Made by a program: the position numbers and the translations under genes. Shown in pieces: positions 1 to 7,759 of a DNA stretch of 34,894 bases. The DNA comes from Synechococcus sp. UW179A (GTDB lineage: Bacteria > Cyanobacteriota > Cyanobacteriia > PCC-6307 > Cyanobiaceae). Position 1 is the stretch's first letter; each line of letters starts with the position of its first letter. The DNA is taken from NCBI RefSeq assembly GCF_900473965.1, contig NZ_UCNJ01000023.1, positions 1 to 34,894 of the forward strand, in the 5' to 3' direction. The notes beneath the pieces were generated by a model. The model worked only from the letters and a program-made list of their open reading frames with translations. It did no database searches and was not told the DNA's origin.

Positions 1-55
1 CAATACCGCGACTCTGCAGATAGAAGAGCTGGTCTTCTGAAATGCGGCAGGTACT
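1..55. repeat. sufB: 55-base inverted terminal identity (left arm)
   Basis: Positions 1-55 are the exact reverse complement of 34840-34894, and the next base differs (T versus G). Both arms lie at the same point in the two sufB genes. The exact length of 55 suggests an assembly k-mer junction, not a natural terminus. Confidence 0.97.
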
Positions 56-1312
56 TGCCTCATGCTCGATTGCTGATTCTGGCTGCTGGGAGCGGATATA
101 GGGATAGGTATTGGCTGCGGCCTGATCGCCGATCAACATGGAATCGCATTGGCTGTAGTTGCGTGCTCCTTTAGCCGATGGTCCGATCTGCACCAGTCCG
201 CGGTAACTGTTACTGGAATTTCCCGCACTGATCCCCTTGCTAACGATCGTGGAACGGGTTCGGGCACCGATGTGAACCATCTTTGTGCCGGTGTCGGCCT
301 GCTGTTTGTTGTTGGTGAGAGCCACGGAATAAAACTCACCGACGGAATCGGCTCCCTGCAGTAGACAACTGGGGTATTTCCAGGTGAGTGCCGAGCCGGT
401 CTCCACCTGGGTCCAACTGATGCGGCTGCGAGCGCCGCGACAATGACCACGTTTGGTCACGAAGTTGTAGATGCCGCCAACGCCGTTCTCATCACCGGCA
501 TACCAATTCTGAACAGTGGAGTACTTGATGGAGGCGTCATCAAGCGTCACCAGTTCAACCACGGCGGCATGCAGCTGGTTGGTATCAAACATCGGGGCAG
601 TGCAGCCCTCGAGGTAACTAACTGAAGCACCTTCTTCCGCCACGATCAGGGTGCGTTCGAACTGCCCCGTGTCTCCGGAGTTAATCCGGAAATAGGTAGA
701 GAGTTCCATCGGGCACTCGACTCCCTTGGGAATGAACACAAAGGAGCCGTCGCTGAAAACCGCAGAGTTGAGCGCCGCAAAGTAATTGTCGTTACTGGGC
801 ACCACTGAACCGAGGTAACGCTCAATCAACTCGGGATGTTCTTTGACAGCCTCACTGAAGGAGCAGAACACGACACCATGCTCTGCGAGTTTTTCTTTAT
901 AGGTGGTGGCTATCGAAACACTGTCAAAAACAGCATCGACGGCGACATTGCTCAAGCGTTTCTGTTCGCTTAAGGGAATCCCAAGCTTGTCAAAAGTTTC
1001 GAGAAGCTTGGGATCCACTTCATCGAGTGAGCTTTTTTTGACCTGCTGTTTAGGAGCTGCGTAATAAACGATGTCCTGATAATCGATCGGCTCGTAACCC
1101 AGTTCAGCCCAGTCGGGCTCATCGAGAGTGAGCCAGTGCCTGTAAGCCTTGAGTCGGAACTTGAGAAGGAACTCAGGCTCTTCTTTTTTGCTGGAAATCA
1201 GTCGGACGATTTCCTCACTGAGACCCTTGGAAATCTTTTCAGTCTCAATATCCGTAACAAAGCCGTACTTGTACGGCTGGCTGACGAGATCCTGCGTGGA
1301 GGCGGATGTCAT
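1..1312 (-). CDS. sufB: SufB, Fe-S cluster assembly scaffold (copy 1, C-terminus cut by window edge)
   Basis: SufB forms the SufBC2D scaffold on which iron-sulfur clusters are built in the cytoplasm. The minus-strand frame is open for about 437 codons and lacks roughly the last 40 residues of a normal cyanobacterial SufB of about 480. Recognisable SufB segments include [15 protein letters not shown] near the start, [45 protein letters not shown] and [12 protein letters not shown]. The last contains the functionally important cysteine of the beta-helix core, followed by AIEHEAS with its conserved Glu. The ATG at 1310-1312 overlaps the ftrC stop as ATGA, so translation is probably coupled. The order ftrC-sufB divergent from sufR is the normal picocyanobacterial arrangement, and sufC, D and S would lie beyond position 1. 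A second, diverged sufB sits at 33571. Confidence 0.97.
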   Translation of the reverse strand, partial: MTSASTQDLVSQPYKYGFVTDIETEKISKGLSEEIVRLISSKKEEPEFLLKFRLKAYRHWLTLDEPDWAELGYEPIDYQDIVYYAAPKQQVKKSSLDEVDPKLLETFDKLGIPLSEQKRLSNVAVDAVFDSVSIATTYKEKLAEHGVVFCSFSEAVKEHPELIERYLGSVVPSNDNYFAALNSAVFSDGSFVFIPKGVECPMELSTYFRINSGDTGQFERTLIVAEEGASVSYLEGCTAPMFDTNQLHAAVVELVTLDDASIKYSTVQNWYAGDENGVGGIYNFVTKRGHCRGARSRISWTQVETGSALTWKYPSCLLQGADSVGEFYSVALTNNKQQADTGTKMVHIGARTRSTIVSKGISAGNSSNSYRGLVQIGPSAKGARNYSQCDSMLIGDQAAANTYPYIRSQQPESAIEHEASTCRISEDQLFYLQSRGI

Positions 1313-1677
1313 ATGGTCCGACCTGCCAAGGCGTGAATTGTTTCCGTGGTGACGGTCTGGTGCTCCCCACGAAAAGGGCTGTCTTCAGTCAGGAACAGCA
1401 TGCAGTGGCATTCTTTGCGCTCGCGCATCGGCACACATGGACAGTTCCAGAACGCTTGGGAAACCTCTGCTTTTTTGTCCTCGTAGTGCCGACATGGGCA
1501 GAGTGCTCCGCCCAGTTCATCTTTGTGACGGGCGAGCCCCTTCAGGACAACAGCAGTGACACCACGGTCACTACAGAAATAGGTATCGGTGCGCTTTGCA
1601 TAGACCTCGGCAAATTTGCGGATGACTTCCAGGCTCTCCGAGGTTGGCTCTCGATTGCCGGCAAGGGCATCAGTCAT
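1309..1677 (-). CDS. ftrC: Ferredoxin-thioredoxin reductase catalytic (beta) subunit
   Basis: The catalytic subunit of ferredoxin-thioredoxin reductase passes electrons from photoreduced ferredoxin through a [4Fe-4S] cluster and a redox disulfide to thioredoxin. In the 122-residue protein the family's cysteine pattern is complete: CPC at residues 60-62 (CPCRHYEDK), CPC at 79-81 and CHC at 90-92 ([14 protein letters not shown]). I chose the ATG at 1675-1677 because the conserved sequence starts there ([15 protein letters not shown]); the frame stays open to 1725, but the extra residues look unrelated. The gene is immediately upstream of sufB with an ATGA overlap, linking a cluster-bearing redox enzyme to the assembly machinery. 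The variable subunit FtrV is not in the window. Confidence 0.95.
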   Translation of the reverse strand: MTDALAGNREPTSESLEVIRKFAEVYAKRTDTYFCSDRGVTAVVLKGLARHKDELGGALCPCRHYEDKKAEVSQAFWNCPCVPMRERKECHCMLFLTEDSPFRGEHQTVTTETIHALAGRTI

Positions 1678-2148
1678 GGCGGCGGACGTTGGCAAGAATG
1701 TCGAAGCCAGGGGGATACGAAACAAAATGGTTTCGTATTTGGAGCCTAAAGCACGGATCCATTACCCGACCATGTGACCATTGTGACGGACGTTGGTTCT
1801 AGCGGGGAAACCCTGCCGTCGCGGCGCTACCCGACAGCACTGGCCCGACTGGCGCCGCGATCGTCCGGATTGAGCTGAAATCACCACGTCAGTCAGGACT
1901 GCTTGCAAGGGCAGTTGATACACGCAACTCTCAAGCCAGAGCCTGAATTTGCATCAATTCATGCACGCCGCAGTGTCCCCCACAGGCACTCGCCAACCGG
2001 ATTCACTGCAACTGATGAAGAGGAACCATCTCGGCTGGACATTGCACTGACGAGATCTGGTTCTGAGTTCGTTCTCGATGTCTCAGCGGGCATGGCCCAA
2101 GGCAGTTGATGCATTCCCGTGGCATGGTGAAATCATCAACCTGATCTC
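1678..2148. promoter_or_regulatory. Divergent ftrC-sufB / sufR control region
   Basis: This 470-base gap separates two divergent units and should contain both promoters and any SufR operator. I see no convincing protein in it. Two inverted repeats stand out: GTTG-N7-CAAC at 1913-1927, and a perfect 7-base repeat, GTTGATG at 2105-2111 with CATCAAC at 2134-2140, ending eight bases before the sufR start. Neither matches the published Synechocystis operator CAAC-N6-GTTG, so assignment as a SufR site is only a suggestion. The second repeat could also form a stem in the sufR leader. Start positions of transcripts cannot be fixed from sequence. Confidence 0.45.
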
Positions 2149-2823
2149 ATGGGCGCGTCGGCTCAGGCTCCCACTCGTGAAGCGACCCTCACCTTGCTCC
2201 TGCGGCAGGGTGAGATTAGTGCTGCTGATCTGGCGAGCGAACTGGGAATCTCGGTTCAGGCGATGCGCCGTCATCTGCGCACATTGGAAGATGAAGGACT
2301 GGTGGAAGCGAGTCCCATCACTGCTGGGCCTGGCCGGCCCTCCAACCAATGGAGACTCACTCAGCAAGGTCATCAACACTTTCCTGATGGCAGTGACACC
2401 TTTGCGCTGAATCTGCTCGAGTCGATGGCTAAAAGCCTGCCACCGGAGACCCTGGCAACGCTGCTCGACCGACAGGCCCATGAGAAAGCACACCATTACA
2501 GGCACCAGCTCGGCGATGGGCCTCTCGAGCAGCGCATCCGCAGGTTGGTGAGTCTGCGCAGCCACGAGGGATACGTCAGCGAAATGGTTCCGGCTGAGAA
2601 TGGGCACGGCTGGTGCATCAATGAATTTCATTGCTCTGTGCAGAGGATTGCGGAGGAATTCCCAACTGTCTGCGACCAGGAACTTCGGCTGATCCGAATG
2701 ACATTCCCTGACTGTCAGGTGGAGAGAGTGCACTGGCGGCTGGAATCAGGACATTCCTGCGGTTTTCAGATCAGTCCGTCGAGCACAACGTCCAACGAAT
2801 CCAAACCAGGATTCAGCACGTGA
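2149..2823 (+). CDS. sufR: SufR, Fe-S-cluster-containing repressor of the suf operon
   Basis: SufR is a dimeric DeoR/ArsR-like transcriptional repressor that senses Fe-S status through a bound [4Fe-4S] cluster and represses the divergent suf genes and itself. The 224-residue product has an N-terminal winged helix (about residues 8-75; ISAADLASELGISVQAMRRH is the HTH) with the wing glycines GPGRPSN. The C-terminal part carries the SufR cysteine signature with spacing C-X12-C-X13-C-X14-C, seen in FHCSVQ, TVCDQE, FPDCQV and SGHSCGF. The start is an ATG that directly precedes the HTH region. The stop overlaps the next gene by four bases (GTGA), so the two are probably co-translated. Confidence 0.93.
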   Translation: MGASAQAPTREATLTLLLRQGEISAADLASELGISVQAMRRHLRTLEDEGLVEASPITAGPGRPSNQWRLTQQGHQHFPDGSDTFALNLLESMAKSLPPETLATLLDRQAHEKAHHYRHQLGDGPLEQRIRRLVSLRSHEGYVSEMVPAENGHGWCINEFHCSVQRIAEEFPTVCDQELRLIRMTFPDCQVERVHWRLESGHSCGFQISPSSTTSNESKPGFST

Positions 2824-3203
2824 GCGTGGATCCATCGCCGGCTTCAGGCCCGCTGGACAGGCAGCAGATCGAACGCATCGACGCCACGCTTCTGCCCGCC
2901 GTGGACCGCCACCTTCTGCGGCTGCAGGCCCACTGCCTGGCGACGTTTCAGCAAATCGCCATGCCGCTTCAACAAGGACCTTTGCCAACGCGGGATCACT
3001 GGCAGAACTGGTGTGAACACCAGCCTCAGCTGGCCAATGACGCGGAATTCCGGGAACAACTCATGATGCAATTCACCGTGATTGCAAGCCAGCTTGAGGA
3101 ACTCGCCAGGCAGCTGCAGATGACCCCACTCGAGCTGAAGCTCAACGATTTGATCCAACACGCTGAAGTCAATAGCCGGCATCGCTTGTCGAACTCGGAG
3201 TGA
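2820..3203 (+). CDS. Conserved small hypothetical protein, coupled to sufR
   Basis: This predicts a 127-residue soluble, largely helical, glutamine- and leucine-rich protein with no signal peptide or membrane segment. It starts with GTG inside the sufR stop (GTGA), so it is translationally coupled and very likely in one transcript with sufR. I recognise no catalytic motif. Two cysteines (QAHCLA and NWCEHQ) are not arranged as an obvious cluster site. Position between sufR and a bilin lyase could point to either Fe-S regulation or phycobilisome assembly, but nothing in the sequence decides. Codon use and GC content match the neighbouring core genes, so it is probably a real vertically inherited gene. 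Confidence 0.75.
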   Translation: MSVDPSPASGPLDRQQIERIDATLLPAVDRHLLRLQAHCLATFQQIAMPLQQGPLPTRDHWQNWCEHQPQLANDAEFREQLMMQFTVIASQLEELARQLQMTPLELKLNDLIQHAEVNSRHRLSNSE

Positions 3204-3281
3204 ACAAATCGCTACTCACCCGCTGAAGATCGCAAACCGATCGCTGTGCTGCGATCATCCAGAACAGACCGTCCACAGCCA

Positions 3282-3872
3282 ATGACCCTGGACATCCCCG
3301 ACGCGCCGACATTCTTCCGACTGAGCTGCGGAAGCTGGCGGTCGCAACGGAGCGTGCATCACCTCTTGCATCGCCGCAGCGAAGCGGGGGGATCGCTGAT
3401 CGTTGTCGAAGACCTCAAACGCAACGATCAACGCTTGCTGTCCATGGCCAAGCAGCACGACAAAGATCCTGGCCTGATCATTGGAGGCAGCTATGTGCGC
3501 TGGAGCGCCTCGATGGCCTGGGACCGCGATGGCGATGCCCATGATGGTGAAACCTGCTTCGCTTTGATCGGAGACAGTGAGACCGCGCGCTCCGGCACCA
3601 TGCTCCGGGATCAGGGCTATGCAGAAAAAGCGCCTGCAACGTCGACCTTTGATATGGACGACAGGGATGGACTGATCCTCTGCACGAGCTACGAAATGAT
3701 GACCGTCTGGGAACGCTTCAGTTTCTCCGGCCCAGATGTGCGCATTCGTTCCAGCACCGTTGAAGGACTGTCCAACAACGCGTCCTTCTGCGTGGAGACC
3801 AGACTCAAAAACGACAGCTCATCTGCCGGCTGCCAAGGGATGACAGCGCTCGTATCACCCTTCGGCTGGTGA
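3282..3872 (+). CDS. CpcS/CpeS-family phycobilin lyase
   Basis: Members of this lipocalin-like family attach phycocyanobilin or phycoerythrobilin to a conserved cysteine of phycobiliproteins. The protein begins with the family signature: TFFRLSCGSWRSQRSVHHL matches the FF-S-G-W-S-R-x-HH pattern of CpcS/CpeS/CpeU. It continues with beta-strand-rich segments (GGSYVRWSASMAWDRDG; ILCTSYEMMTVWERFSFSGP; RIRSSTVEG) ending in SPFGW, all typical. I chose the ATG at 3282 (196 residues); an in-frame GTG at 3246 would add 12 unconserved residues. The cpcG linker gene follows, which supports a role in phycobilisome assembly. I cannot tell from sequence alone which subtype or chromophore it serves, so no symbol is given. 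Confidence 0.88.
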   Translation: MTLDIPDAPTFFRLSCGSWRSQRSVHHLLHRRSEAGGSLIVVEDLKRNDQRLLSMAKQHDKDPGLIIGGSYVRWSASMAWDRDGDAHDGETCFALIGDSETARSGTMLRDQGYAEKAPATSTFDMDDRDGLILCTSYEMMTVWERFSFSGPDVRIRSSTVEGLSNNASFCVETRLKNDSSSAGCQGMTALVSPFGW

Positions 3873-3910
3873 GTGTCCTCTGTTACGGACTGTGAGTAGG
3901 CGGGAGACAG

Positions 3911-3940
3911 TTGGGAAGTGTGTTGACTCCCACTTATACG
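3911..3940 (+). promoter_or_regulatory. Possible sigma70-type promoter of cpcG
   Basis: TTGGGA at 3911-3916 and TATACG at 3935-3940 are separated by 18 bases and lie about 25 bases upstream of the cpcG start. The -35 is weak. An alternative TTGACT at 3923 is too close to the -10. Inferred from pattern only. Confidence 0.3.
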
Positions 3941-3965
3941 ATCCAGCCAGTGTGTTCCGACTCGA

Positions 3966-4724
3966 GTGGCGATTCCTCTTCTTCAGTACGCACCGACGAC
4001 GCAGAACAATCGCGTCGCTGCTCTCAGTGTTGCTTCTGAAGAGAGCCAGCGTTCCCTTCAGATGGACATCTCTATGGACGCTGACAACATCAACACGGTG
4101 ATCGAATCGGCTTACCGCCAGATCTTCTTTCACGCGTTCAAGAGTGACCGCGATAGCTTCCTCGAATCACAACTGCGTGATGGCCAGATCACTGTTCGTG
4201 ACTTCATCCGCGGATTGTGTCTCTCGGACACCTTTAAAAGGACGTTCTACGGCTTCAATTCGAATTACAAGGTGGTTCGTCACCTCGTTCAGAAAATTCT
4301 GGGACGCAAAACCCACGGTCGTTCTGAGGAAATCTCTTGGTCGATCGTGATCGCGACCAAGGGTGTCGAAGGCATCGTGGATGCCCTTCTTGACAGCGAG
4401 GAATATCTCGAAGCCTTTGGCTACGACAGCGTTCCCTTTCAACGCAATCGCGTGCTTCCAGGCAGGGAGCTCGGCGAGACCCCCTTCAATATCACCACCC
4501 CACGCTACGACGAGTACTACCGGGGAATTCTGGGTTTCCCCAAGATCATCTACACCGGCAAAGCCAAAAGCCTCCCGGCACGTGCCAGGCGCTCCCGAGG
4601 TGGATTCAGCGAAGATTATCTGCCGTGGGTCAGAGGCATCGCTGCCGCAGGCTCAGCCGCTCCCGAGGGCAATCTCGAAATGGACTACCTCTCGAAAGTT
4701 CCCTACCGCAGCATCGGCCGCTGA
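3966..4724 (+). CDS. cpcG: Phycobilisome rod-core linker polypeptide CpcG
   Basis: CpcG links phycocyanin rods to the allophycocyanin core of the phycobilisome on the cytoplasmic face of the thylakoid. The 252-residue product starts with the diagnostic MAIPLLQYAPTTQNNRV and contains the Pfam linker domain (about residues 25-170). That domain includes ESAYRQIFFHAFKSDR, SQLRDGQITVRDFIRGL and FGYDSVPFQRNRVLPGR. A CpcG-type C-terminal extension follows (RYDEYYRGILG). Translation starts at a GTG; no better in-frame start exists. Length and motifs are normal for marine Synechococcus CpcG proteins. A strong terminator follows at once, so this is the end of a transcript. Confidence 0.95.
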   Translation: MAIPLLQYAPTTQNNRVAALSVASEESQRSLQMDISMDADNINTVIESAYRQIFFHAFKSDRDSFLESQLRDGQITVRDFIRGLCLSDTFKRTFYGFNSNYKVVRHLVQKILGRKTHGRSEEISWSIVIATKGVEGIVDALLDSEEYLEAFGYDSVPFQRNRVLPGRELGETPFNITTPRYDEYYRGILGFPKIIYTGKAKSLPARARRSRGGFSEDYLPWVRGIAAAGSAAPEGNLEMDYLSKVPYRSIGR

Positions 4725-4750
4725 ATCGCTTCCTCAGTCCGAGATGTTTA

Positions 4751-4781
4751 AGCGGAGTCCCCAGTGGGGCTCCGCTTTTTT
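4751..4781 (+). terminator. Rho-independent terminator after cpcG
   Basis: AGCGGAGTCCCC, the loop AGT and GGGGCTCCGCT form a GC-rich stem, followed by a run of six T. It ends 57 bases after the cpcG stop. Confidence 0.92.
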
Positions 4782-4918
4782 ACGTGCTGCATCAGAGCTG
4801 AAACGGATGCGGTCTGGGCAGCTCATGCAGTCAGAAGATGCTGACCACGGGCGATCAAGCTCCCTGAAAACCGGTCCTTTCCAGCAAACTGATCCCAAAG
4901 AAACCCGGTAGCCCGACC

Positions 4919-5989
4919 GTGACGCAAGCCATCACATCCCTCGCCCGCATGACCCTGCGTCAGCTGCGTCAGATGGCCAGTGATCTTGGCGTTACTCTCT
5001 ACAGCCGCAAAAGCAAGGAAGACCTGGTTTCCGCAATTGCCGAAAAACAAGAGCGTCGTGGCGGCGATCTCGAAGCCATCGAAGCGGAATTGAATCCACC
5101 GTCGCGCCCCCAGTCCGAGACCCGTGTAGTTTTCCTGCCAAGAGACCCCCAGTGGGCCTATGTGTTCTGGGAAATCTCAGACAACGACCGTCGCCGTGCT
5201 CAAGGCGAAGGCGCTGCGCACCTCAATCTTCGTCTGGCTGATGTAACGGGCCTCCAGGACGGCTCGGCCCATCCACACACCCTTCAGGAAGTTCCTGTCG
5301 ACAGTCACAGCACCGAGTGGTACTTGCCAGTGCCTCTCTGTGATCGCGACTATCGCGTTGAACTTGGCTTCCGCTCTGGCAGCCAATGGATCTCCCTCGC
5401 GTTCTCGTCTGTCGCCAGGGTGCCTGCCTTGCACCCCAGCGACCAGATCCTTGATCAGTTCGTGCCCTTCAGCCTCGAAACCGCTACTCCTTCACCGGCT
5501 CCAGTCAGCACACCCAGCTTCGAGCCCAGCGACAGCGGCTTGCATGAGCGCCTCTACCAAAGCGCAACCACCCACTTCCGCAGCCGCCGAGTCGGATCAG
5601 AGGTTCTGCATGAACAGGACACGGCAGGAGATCAGCGAGGTCTCAGTGATTCCGGGGCTGGCTTGTGGGCCAGCGGCCTCAATGAGTCCGGTCTCGGAGG
5701 AGTGGCTCCTCGGCAACGCACCTTCTGGCTGGTGGCTGATGCAGAGCTGATTGTTTACGGCGCCACTGATCCTTCCGCGCGCCTCACTATTGGCGGTGAA
5801 GAGGTGCCTCTCTCCAGCGACGGAACGTTCCGCATTCAGGTTCCCTTCCGTGACGGTGAGCAGATGTATGCCGTTGAAGCGACCGCTGCGGATGGTGAGC
5901 AGAAGCGCAACATCACGCTCAACTTCGAGCGTGTCACCCCAGAAGACAACAGCAACCCTGCCAGCGAAGCCAAAGCCGAGTGGTTCTGA
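4919..5989 (+). CDS. DUF4912 domain protein with N-terminal SAP/Rho-N-like domain
   Basis: The 356-residue protein begins with a short helix-extended-helix segment at residues 10-45 (MTLRQLRQMASDLGVTLYSR), resembling Rho-N/SAP-like nucleic-acid-binding domains. A DUF4912 domain spans about residues 65-185; VVFLPRDPQWAYVFWEIS and YRVELGFRSG are its typical strands. A proline- and serine-rich linker leads to a second beta-rich segment, residues 265-340 (ELIVYGATDPSARLTIGGEE), similar to the Ig-like tail of cyanobacterial DUF4912 proteins. No biochemical function is established that I can name. It starts with GTG after the cpcG terminator and is probably monocistronic or co-transcribed with the next small gene. 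Confidence 0.8.
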   Translation: MTQAITSLARMTLRQLRQMASDLGVTLYSRKSKEDLVSAIAEKQERRGGDLEAIEAELNPPSRPQSETRVVFLPRDPQWAYVFWEISDNDRRRAQGEGAAHLNLRLADVTGLQDGSAHPHTLQEVPVDSHSTEWYLPVPLCDRDYRVELGFRSGSQWISLAFSSVARVPALHPSDQILDQFVPFSLETATPSPAPVSTPSFEPSDSGLHERLYQSATTHFRSRRVGSEVLHEQDTAGDQRGLSDSGAGLWASGLNESGLGGVAPRQRTFWLVADAELIVYGATDPSARLTIGGEEVPLSSDGTFRIQVPFRDGEQMYAVEATAADGEQKRNITLNFERVTPEDNSNPASEAKAEWF

Positions 5990-5999
5990 TCCTGTGGGA

Positions 6000-6182
6000 G
6001 TGAACCGGAAAGCCCTGCGCTGGATTGTGGCCATCACACCTGTTGCAGGGGCTGTGGCATTCCCGATTCTTGTGCCCCTCACGATGGCAAAAGTAGGGAT
6101 CGGCGCTGGTGTTGGCGTAGCACTCGTTCTCAGCAGCCTCTGGTTTGTGGGAATGCTGAAAACCTCTGAAATGCCTCACTGA
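6000..6182 (+). CDS. Small membrane protein, two predicted transmembrane segments
   Basis: A 60-residue frame from GTG at 6000 encodes a basic N-terminus (MNRKALR) and two hydrophobic stretches, WIVAITPVAGAVAFPILVPL and a second one ending in LSSLWFVGML. The stop lies 50 bases before the PLD gene. Spacing and orientation fit co-transcription with the DUF4912 gene. No family is recognised. It is short, but its composition is clearly that of a membrane protein and it has no competing frame. Confidence 0.6.
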   Translation: MNRKALRWIVAITPVAGAVAFPILVPLTMAKVGIGAGVGVALVLSSLWFVGMLKTSEMPH

Positions 6183-6233
6183 GGGATTCACCCGTAAAGA
6201 GGTGGAACACTTGCAGCAACCGAAAAGCAGTGG

Positions 6234-7652
6234 GTGCTGGACAGGCTGCGCACAGCGATTCAAAAACTTGCCGTCCTGCCTCTACTGACACCGGTGCTGC
6301 TCAGCTGCAGTCAAGCGGGCCAGATCGTTGGAAGAGGCGAACATGAATTGCCTTTGCCTAAGACCATCCAGCTGCACTTCAATCATCGGGACTCCAGGCG
6401 CTACCAAGATCCCCGAACAGGCCAGTGGCGAAACGGCGACAACCTTGAAGAGCAATTGATCGGGCAGATCAATGCGGCCAAGCAGGAAGTCTTGATGGCC
6501 ATTCAGGAACTCACACTTCCTCAGATCTCCAAGGCACTGATTCGCGCCAAGAAGCGTGGAGTGCACGTGAGGGTGGTGCTGGAAAACAACTACAGCAGGC
6601 CCTGGACGGAACAGCATCCCAGCGATCTATCAACTCATAGCAGGCGGCGCCATCAGCAGCTGCAACTACTGGCGGACAGCAATCGCGACGGCAGGCTGAC
6701 CGCTGAAGAACGTTTGGCTGGTGATGCGATTGCGCTGCTGAGAAGCGGAGGGATACCGATGGTCGATGACACTGAAGACGGAAGCCGAGGCAGTGGCCTG
6801 ATGCATCACAAATTTCTGGTGGTGGATCGATCTCTGGTGATCACCGGCAGTGCCAACTTCACCAGCTCAGGGATGCATGGTGATGCAGCAGCACCACGAA
6901 GCCGGGGCAATGTGAATCATCTGCTCAGCATCAGAAGCGCCGAACTGGCTGGGTTATTCCGAGAAGAATTTGAGCAAATGTGGGGCGATGGACCCGGAGG
7001 GCGCGAGGACAGTCGGTTTGGGCGCAACAAAAACAGCTCAGAATTACAAGCAGTTCAAGTCAGTGGCATAAAAATTGAGGTGCTGTTCACTCCGCACTCA
7101 AGACAAAGTCCAGAACATGGACTGGACTTGATCGCTGAGCAGCTGACTAAAGCGAAGAAGGGTATTGATATGGCTCTGTTCGTGTTTTCAGCCCAGACAC
7201 TCACAGATGTTCTGGCTGAAAGAATCAAGACCGGCGTTGCAGTTCGGCTGCTAGCAGACCCGAGTTTCGCCAGCCGCTCCTTTTCCGAAGTGCTGGATCT
7301 TCTCGGATTGGAACTGCCAGACCGCTTTTGCAAACTTGAAGCAGGCAATCAACCCCTCAAAACGCCATTACAAACCGTCGGATCACCGCGCCTCGCACGC
7401 GGGGACAAGCTGCACCATAAGTTCGCGGTGATCGACAACAAAACGGTGATCACTGGTTCCTTCAACTGGAGCCCCGCCGCCGCCCACACCAACGACGAAA
7501 CTCTGCTGGTGATTCACTCACCCATGCTTGCTGCCCATTTCACTCGTGAGATGAATCGGATGTGGCGAAGTGCTGAGCTGGGGATCACGCCGCACATTCA
7601 ACGCAAGCTGGATCGGCAGAAACTCCGATGTGGAGATGGTTTGGAGAGGTGA
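6234..7652 (+). CDS. Phospholipase D-like lipoprotein with an EF-hand-like loop
   Basis: The 472-residue protein has the two HxK(x4)D half-sites of the PLD/nuclease superfamily: HHKFLVVD near residue 191 with GSANFTSSG, and HHKFAVID near residue 394 with GSFNWSPAA. Together these form one active site that cleaves phosphodiesters in lipids or DNA. The N-terminus is hydrophobic and ends in LLSC (Cys25), a lipoprotein signal, so it is probably membrane-anchored outside the cytoplasm. Between the half-sites, residues 148-159 read DSNRDGRLTAEE, a canonical EF-hand calcium loop. Start is GTG; no ATG fits. Its last roughly 270 bases recur three more times downstream, so this gene is the probable anchor or attachment site of the island. 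Confidence 0.9.
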   Translation: MLDRLRTAIQKLAVLPLLTPVLLSCSQAGQIVGRGEHELPLPKTIQLHFNHRDSRRYQDPRTGQWRNGDNLEEQLIGQINAAKQEVLMAIQELTLPQISKALIRAKKRGVHVRVVLENNYSRPWTEQHPSDLSTHSRRRHQQLQLLADSNRDGRLTAEERLAGDAIALLRSGGIPMVDDTEDGSRGSGLMHHKFLVVDRSLVITGSANFTSSGMHGDAAAPRSRGNVNHLLSIRSAELAGLFREEFEQMWGDGPGGREDSRFGRNKNSSELQAVQVSGIKIEVLFTPHSRQSPEHGLDLIAEQLTKAKKGIDMALFVFSAQTLTDVLAERIKTGVAVRLLADPSFASRSFSEVLDLLGLELPDRFCKLEAGNQPLKTPLQTVGSPRLARGDKLHHKFAVIDNKTVITGSFNWSPAAAHTNDETLLVIHSPMLAAHFTREMNRMWRSAELGITPHIQRKLDRQKLRCGDGLER

Positions 7653-7759
7653 TGAGCGAGTGGAGAGAGCGAAGAGTGGCTTGAGAGGTGGCTTAGTGAG
7701 CGACTAGAAAACACCTCAATGACCATAAGATCGACTCCGAGCAGCAGCGATGATACTCA

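Noticed and set aside
1309-1725. Longer ftrC start upstream of 1677
   Set aside because: The additional 16 residues do not resemble the family N-terminus, while [15 protein letters not shown] does.
1903-2109. Short plus-strand ORF in the ftrC-sufR gap
   Set aside because: It has no family resemblance, random-looking composition and no ribosome site; the region is more likely regulatory.
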